This document shows, piece by piece, positions 4,876 through 7,971 of a DNA stretch of 7,971 nt. Position 1 is the stretch's first letter, and the number at the start of each line of letters is the position of its first letter. The notes beneath the pieces were generated by a model. It was not told the DNA's origin, did not search any database, and saw only the letters and a program-made list of their open reading frames with translations. The stretch comes from Thermodesulfobacteriota bacterium (GTDB taxonomy: Bacteria > Desulfobacterota > Desulfobacteria > Desulfobacterales > RPRI01), in NCBI GenBank assembly GCA_030836965.1, contig JAUPLM010000159.1, positions 1-7,971 on the forward strand, written 5' to 3'. Both the position numbers and the translations under genes were made by a program.

Positions 4876-6675
4876 ATGATTATCAAATATCTGCTTCCTA
4901 AATCACCTCCAGTTGTTTATGAATCCAAAGAAGATTCAGTTATATTCGGCAGGGCGTCCGCCACTGAAAACCATGTAGATGTCGATCTGGAAAAGGATGA
5001 ATATGTATCACACCGGCATGCCCGTCTTTATCTTGACGGAAAGGATTACTGGATTGAGGATCTGGGCAGTGCCAACGGAACATGGGTAAACGGAGAAATA
5101 TTAAAAAAGAGGAAAAAACTGAGTAGCGAAGATGTAATTCAGGTCGGCTGGACAATAATTTTTCTTCAGAAGAAAGAGGAACCTCCAAAATATGGGATAA
5201 GAGGGATTGCGCGGGAAAATATTATTGAACACGGAACAGCGATGAAACAAAAACAGCCGGGTTTCGGGAAAATAGAACAGGCAAGCGAAGCGACGATCAT
5301 AAACCCCGGGACTACAAACATTCCTGCCTCATACTATGCCAGTCCTGAAATATCAGATGAACTTGATATATATTCGAAAAATGCGGATAAAAGCTTCAAA
5401 CCGGTTGAAGATGAATGTAGCGGAATCTCAGGTTCCATACCTGAAGGTGATATTTTCAAAGAGGACGAAATTACCGGAAGATCCCTTCTGTTTAGCAAAT
5501 CTACAAAGAACGAGTCACTTATAAAAATATGGCAGCAGCTAAAAGCCTGTAATGATCTCAGTAATATGCTTAGTGAGGCAGGATCTTTTGAGAATATCAT
5601 AGATATTCTTGTAAATGATTTGCGAAAATCCATACCTAATGCTCTCAGGGGAGCAATCCTTTTACCTGATAAAAAAGGCGAGCTTCTCCTCAAGGCGCAC
5701 TGGCCCGCTGGAAATCATTCCGTGAGCATGACGCTTGTAAAGCGTGCCTTCGATTCCTGTGAGCCTTTTTTGTGGACTATACCCAAAGAAAAATCGATCG
5801 AAGATGAAACTCCCGACAGTGTAATATGCTTTCATGTACAGTCTGCCATCTATGTTCCCCTTTTGTTCGGCAGAGAGGCGATTGGAGTGATATATGTTGA
5901 TAATTTATACACAAGAAATGCTTTTTCATCTACCGATTTTGAGATTATGCGAGCAATAGGAAATCAGGTCGCCGTTCTGATTAATGATCGTTTTTTGCCC
6001 AGGGAGAGACATAAGGAGGAATTATTCAAACTGAATCTTTCAAGACAGTTTTCTCCTGAAATGGCCGAATATATGTCCGGTGACATCGGTCGTCGGCGGA
6101 TAGGCGGAGAGCGGATCGACCCGGCTACCATACTTATGTCCGATGTCAGAAGTTTTACCCAGATCAGCGCCAGCATGGAGCCGGATGATGTTGTGCGTAT
6201 GCTTAATGAAATGTTTGATGCATTTGTTCCTATAATATTTGAACACAACGGTATCATAGATAAATTTATCGGGGATTCCGTACTGGCCGTTTTCGGAAGC
6301 CCTAAGCCGGACGACCGGCAGTGGAAGAATGCACTGCTTGCTGCGTTTGAAATGCAGAAGGCGGTCCATAAAATATGCGAAGGAAGAGCTGTCCGCCGCC
6401 TGCCTGTGTTTAATGTCGGAATCAGTATTCATACAGGTAAGGTTATCCACGGGCTGATCGGATCTGCAAAAAGAATGGAATTTACAGTGATAGGAGATAC
6501 GGTGAACCAGTCATCAAGGTATTGCGACGGCGCCGGACCCGATGAAATTGTCATAAGCAAGAGCGTTTATGAGCATGTGTACCGTATGACGGATGTAGTT
6601 TCTAAAATCATCAAAACTAAACATCCTGACAAGGAGCCCGATCTTGAAGCCTATGTTGTTACAGCACTCAAATAA
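4876..6675 (+). CDS. FHA-GAF-adenylate cyclase (class III, Lys/Thr type)
   Basis: This 599-residue soluble signalling protein has no signal peptide or membrane segment. Residues about 5-98 are an FHA domain, which binds phosphothreonine, with G25-R26, S45, H48 and N67-G68 conserved. Residues 99-215 are a polar linker containing E-A-T-I-I-N-P-G-T-T. Residues about 237-373 are a GAF domain. After a short helix ending in the typical R-Q-F-S-P-E-M-A motif, residues about 415-560 are a class III nucleotide cyclase domain. Metal ligands Asp423 (M-S-D-V-R-S-F-T) and Asp467 (F-I-G-D-S), adenine-selecting Lys463 and Thr537 (E-F-T-V-I-G-D-T-V-N), and transition-state Asn544 and Arg548 are all present. 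It should therefore make cAMP as a homodimer. Thr in place of Asp at 537 is the class IIIb mark, a class often stimulated by bicarbonate. The ATG at 4876 is preceded by a weak GGGA-type site. The vWA gene follows after 42 bp, which suggests one operon. The GAF ligand is unknown. Confidence 0.93.
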   Translation: MIIKYLLPKSPPVVYESKEDSVIFGRASATENHVDVDLEKDEYVSHRHARLYLDGKDYWIEDLGSANGTWVNGEILKKRKKLSSEDVIQVGWTIIFLQKKEEPPKYGIRGIARENIIEHGTAMKQKQPGFGKIEQASEATIINPGTTNIPASYYASPEISDELDIYSKNADKSFKPVEDECSGISGSIPEGDIFKEDEITGRSLLFSKSTKNESLIKIWQQLKACNDLSNMLSEAGSFENIIDILVNDLRKSIPNALRGAILLPDKKGELLLKAHWPAGNHSVSMTLVKRAFDSCEPFLWTIPKEKSIEDETPDSVICFHVQSAIYVPLLFGREAIGVIYVDNLYTRNAFSSTDFEIMRAIGNQVAVLINDRFLPRERHKEELFKLNLSRQFSPEMAEYMSGDIGRRRIGGERIDPATILMSDVRSFTQISASMEPDDVVRMLNEMFDAFVPIIFEHNGIIDKFIGDSVLAVFGSPKPDDRQWKNALLAAFEMQKAVHKICEGRAVRRLPVFNVGISIHTGKVIHGLIGSAKRMEFTVIGDTVNQSSRYCDGAGPDEIVISKSVYEHVYRMTDVVSKIIKTKHPDKEPDLEAYVVTALK

Positions 6676-6717
6676 ACTATTCACTGATATTAACCAAGTT
6701 TTTATCAGGCGAAATTG

Positions 6718-7971
6718 ATGAATAATATCAGCACAGCAAAACATATGTTGTTGTTTATATGGGCGATGATTTTTTTATTTGTCATAATACCTGCTGCGGC
6801 TGGAAATTCTTCCGGACGTGTAACCATTAATTATGTTGAAGCTTTTAATTCAACAGATCAAAGTTCAAACCAGGTCAGCATTTATGTAACTGTTTCAGGT
6901 GATGATGAAAATCCTATTTCCGGGATACCTGATCCGGGATTTAAAATACTGGAGGATGGAAGGCCGGTGGAAAATGTCGAGTTCTCCAGAACAAACGAAC
7001 CTGTGGCGGTTGTGCTGGCAATAGATACAAGCGGAAGCATGCTGGCTAAAGATAAATCCGGCATGACATCAATTGATGCTGTTAAAAGCGCCGCCGTTAA
7101 TTTTATATCTTTGCTGAACAAGGATGACAGGATTGCGATTTTTAGTTTCAACAAAGAGCCAGTCCTTGAAATGGATTTTTCAGAAGATCATACTATGGCT
7201 GTTAATACGATCAATTCATTAAAGTCCGTTCCTAATGCTTATACATGTCTTTATGATACGGCCTATGAATCGGTCAAAAAAGCCGCTGAAATTCCAAAAG
7301 GAAGAAGAGCAATAGTCCTGTTTACGGACGGGAAGGACGAAAAAGCCGGGCAACCCTGCAGCATATACAGCGCAAATGATGTAATTGACGCGGCGTCCAC
7401 AAAAACGATCAGAGTGCCTGTTTACACAATCGGCGCGGGCAAAGAAGTGGATGTGCGTGAATTGGGCCGGATTTCAAAACTGACCGGCGGAAGAAATCTG
7501 ATAGCGGATTCAAATGCGGATTTCAAGCCGTTTTATCAAACAATTGCGGCCCACTTAAAGAACCAGTATGCAATAAAATATAATACGCGGGCTGCGAGTG
7601 GAGAACACAGCCTGGTTGTAAAAATTCAGCATGAAAATTTTTTAAGTCAGGATGAGAAGAGTTTTTGGTCGCCACCGGTTTCCGCTCTCAAACAGACCTT
7701 GCAACCCTCCGTTAAAGTGGCTGAGGGAAGAACCCTTTTCCCTTATATTATTCTGGTAATTATTATTCTGATATTAATAACAGGTATATACTCGAAATTA
7801 ATTATAAAGTGGAAAAAAGTCCCCGGGAAACCGGAAGGTGAAAAACCGGTAAGTGTTGAAAGAAAAAACGAAGAATCTAAACGAATTCAAAATAAGATTT
7901 CAAAAGATGAAGGCGAAGAAACGGTTTTCATGGAGGAAGATCCGGAACATCAAGCATCACCTTTTCCAGCG
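6718..7971 (+). CDS. Membrane-anchored vWA-domain protein (3' end outside window)
   Basis: 418 codons are visible and the frame is still open at the right edge. Residues 1-28 look like a signal peptide: Lys8, a hydrophobic core L-L-F-I-W-A-M-I-F-L-F-V-I-I, and cleavage probably after A-A-A at 28. Residues 34-95 form a beta-rich domain ending F-K-I-L-E-D-G-R-P-V, as seen before vWA domains of the VWFA-related type. The vWA domain (about 96-285) has a complete MIDAS: D103-T-S-G-S (Asp103, Ser105, Ser107), Thr176 and Asp204 (F-T-D-G). A transmembrane helix spans about 341-363, followed by K-L-I-I-K-W-K-K, so the vWA part faces the periplasm and the tail the cytoplasm. The Lys/Glu-rich tail contains E-E-T-V-F-M-E-E-D (400-408). 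The only visible cysteines are Cys177 and Cys214. The ATG at 6718 has a weak AGG 8 bases upstream, and Met10 is an alternative start. The role is probably metal-dependent protein binding at the envelope. The missing C-terminus may carry a further domain. Confidence 0.88.
   Translation, partial: MNNISTAKHMLLFIWAMIFLFVIIPAAAGNSSGRVTINYVEAFNSTDQSSNQVSIYVTVSGDDENPISGIPDPGFKILEDGRPVENVEFSRTNEPVAVVLAIDTSGSMLAKDKSGMTSIDAVKSAAVNFISLLNKDDRIAIFSFNKEPVLEMDFSEDHTMAVNTINSLKSVPNAYTCLYDTAYESVKKAAEIPKGRRAIVLFTDGKDEKAGQPCSIYSANDVIDAASTKTIRVPVYTIGAGKEVDVRELGRISKLTGGRNLIADSNADFKPFYQTIAAHLKNQYAIKYNTRAASGEHSLVVKIQHENFLSQDEKSFWSPPVSALKQTLQPSVKVAEGRTLFPYIILVIIILILITGIYSKLIIKWKKVPGKPEGEKPVSVERKNEESKRIQNKISKDEGEETVFMEEDPEHQASPFPA

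Noticed and set aside
6684..6708. CTGATA/TATCAG inverted repeat between cyclase and vWA genes as a terminator
   Set aside because: A 6-bp AT-rich stem with a 13-base loop and no following T-run. The short gap fits an operon better.

Overview
The window holds six protein-coding genes, all on the + strand. Two are cut by the window edges. I see no tRNA, rRNA, CRISPR array, insertion sequence or minus-strand gene. Base composition is moderately AT-rich, with very AT-rich intergenic regions. Start codons are ATG, apart from one well-supported TTG. The gene styles point to a Gram-negative, probably anaerobic bacterium, and the Desulfobacterota (former Deltaproteobacteria) are my best guess. The clues are an FHA-GAF-adenylate cyclase, a secreted and membrane-anchored vWA protein, and a nitronate-monooxygenase-like flavoprotein with a cysteine-rich tail. 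This is inference from gene style, not a database match.

Bases 1-1792 hold the C-terminal part of an alpha/beta hydrolase with a complete Ser-Asp-His triad, then a full amidohydrolase with a complete binuclear metal site. They are separated by 129 bp that contain a degenerate 8-bp tandem repeat and a possible operator-like motif. Bases 1933-3324 encode a 23S rRNA m5U methyltransferase of the RlmD type, with TRAM domain, four Fe-S cysteines and catalytic Cys, started from TTG. Bases 3453-4529 encode an FMN-dependent nitronate monooxygenase/FabK-like protein with a C-terminal four-cysteine cluster. The 346-bp gap after it contains a perfect 22-bp palindrome and the putative promoter of the next unit.

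Bases 4876-7971 form the most interesting unit. A soluble protein with an N-terminal FHA domain, a GAF domain and an intact class III (IIIb-like, Lys/Thr type) adenylate cyclase domain is followed after only 42 bp by a protein with a signal peptide, a von Willebrand factor A domain with complete MIDAS, one transmembrane helix and a charged cytoplasmic tail. The tail carries an acidic E-E-T-V-F motif that resembles known FHA-binding phosphothreonine sites. I infer that the pair links an envelope vWA sensor or adhesion module to cytoplasmic cAMP production through phospho-dependent FHA binding. Both proteins have intact key residues, but the physical link is a hypothesis.
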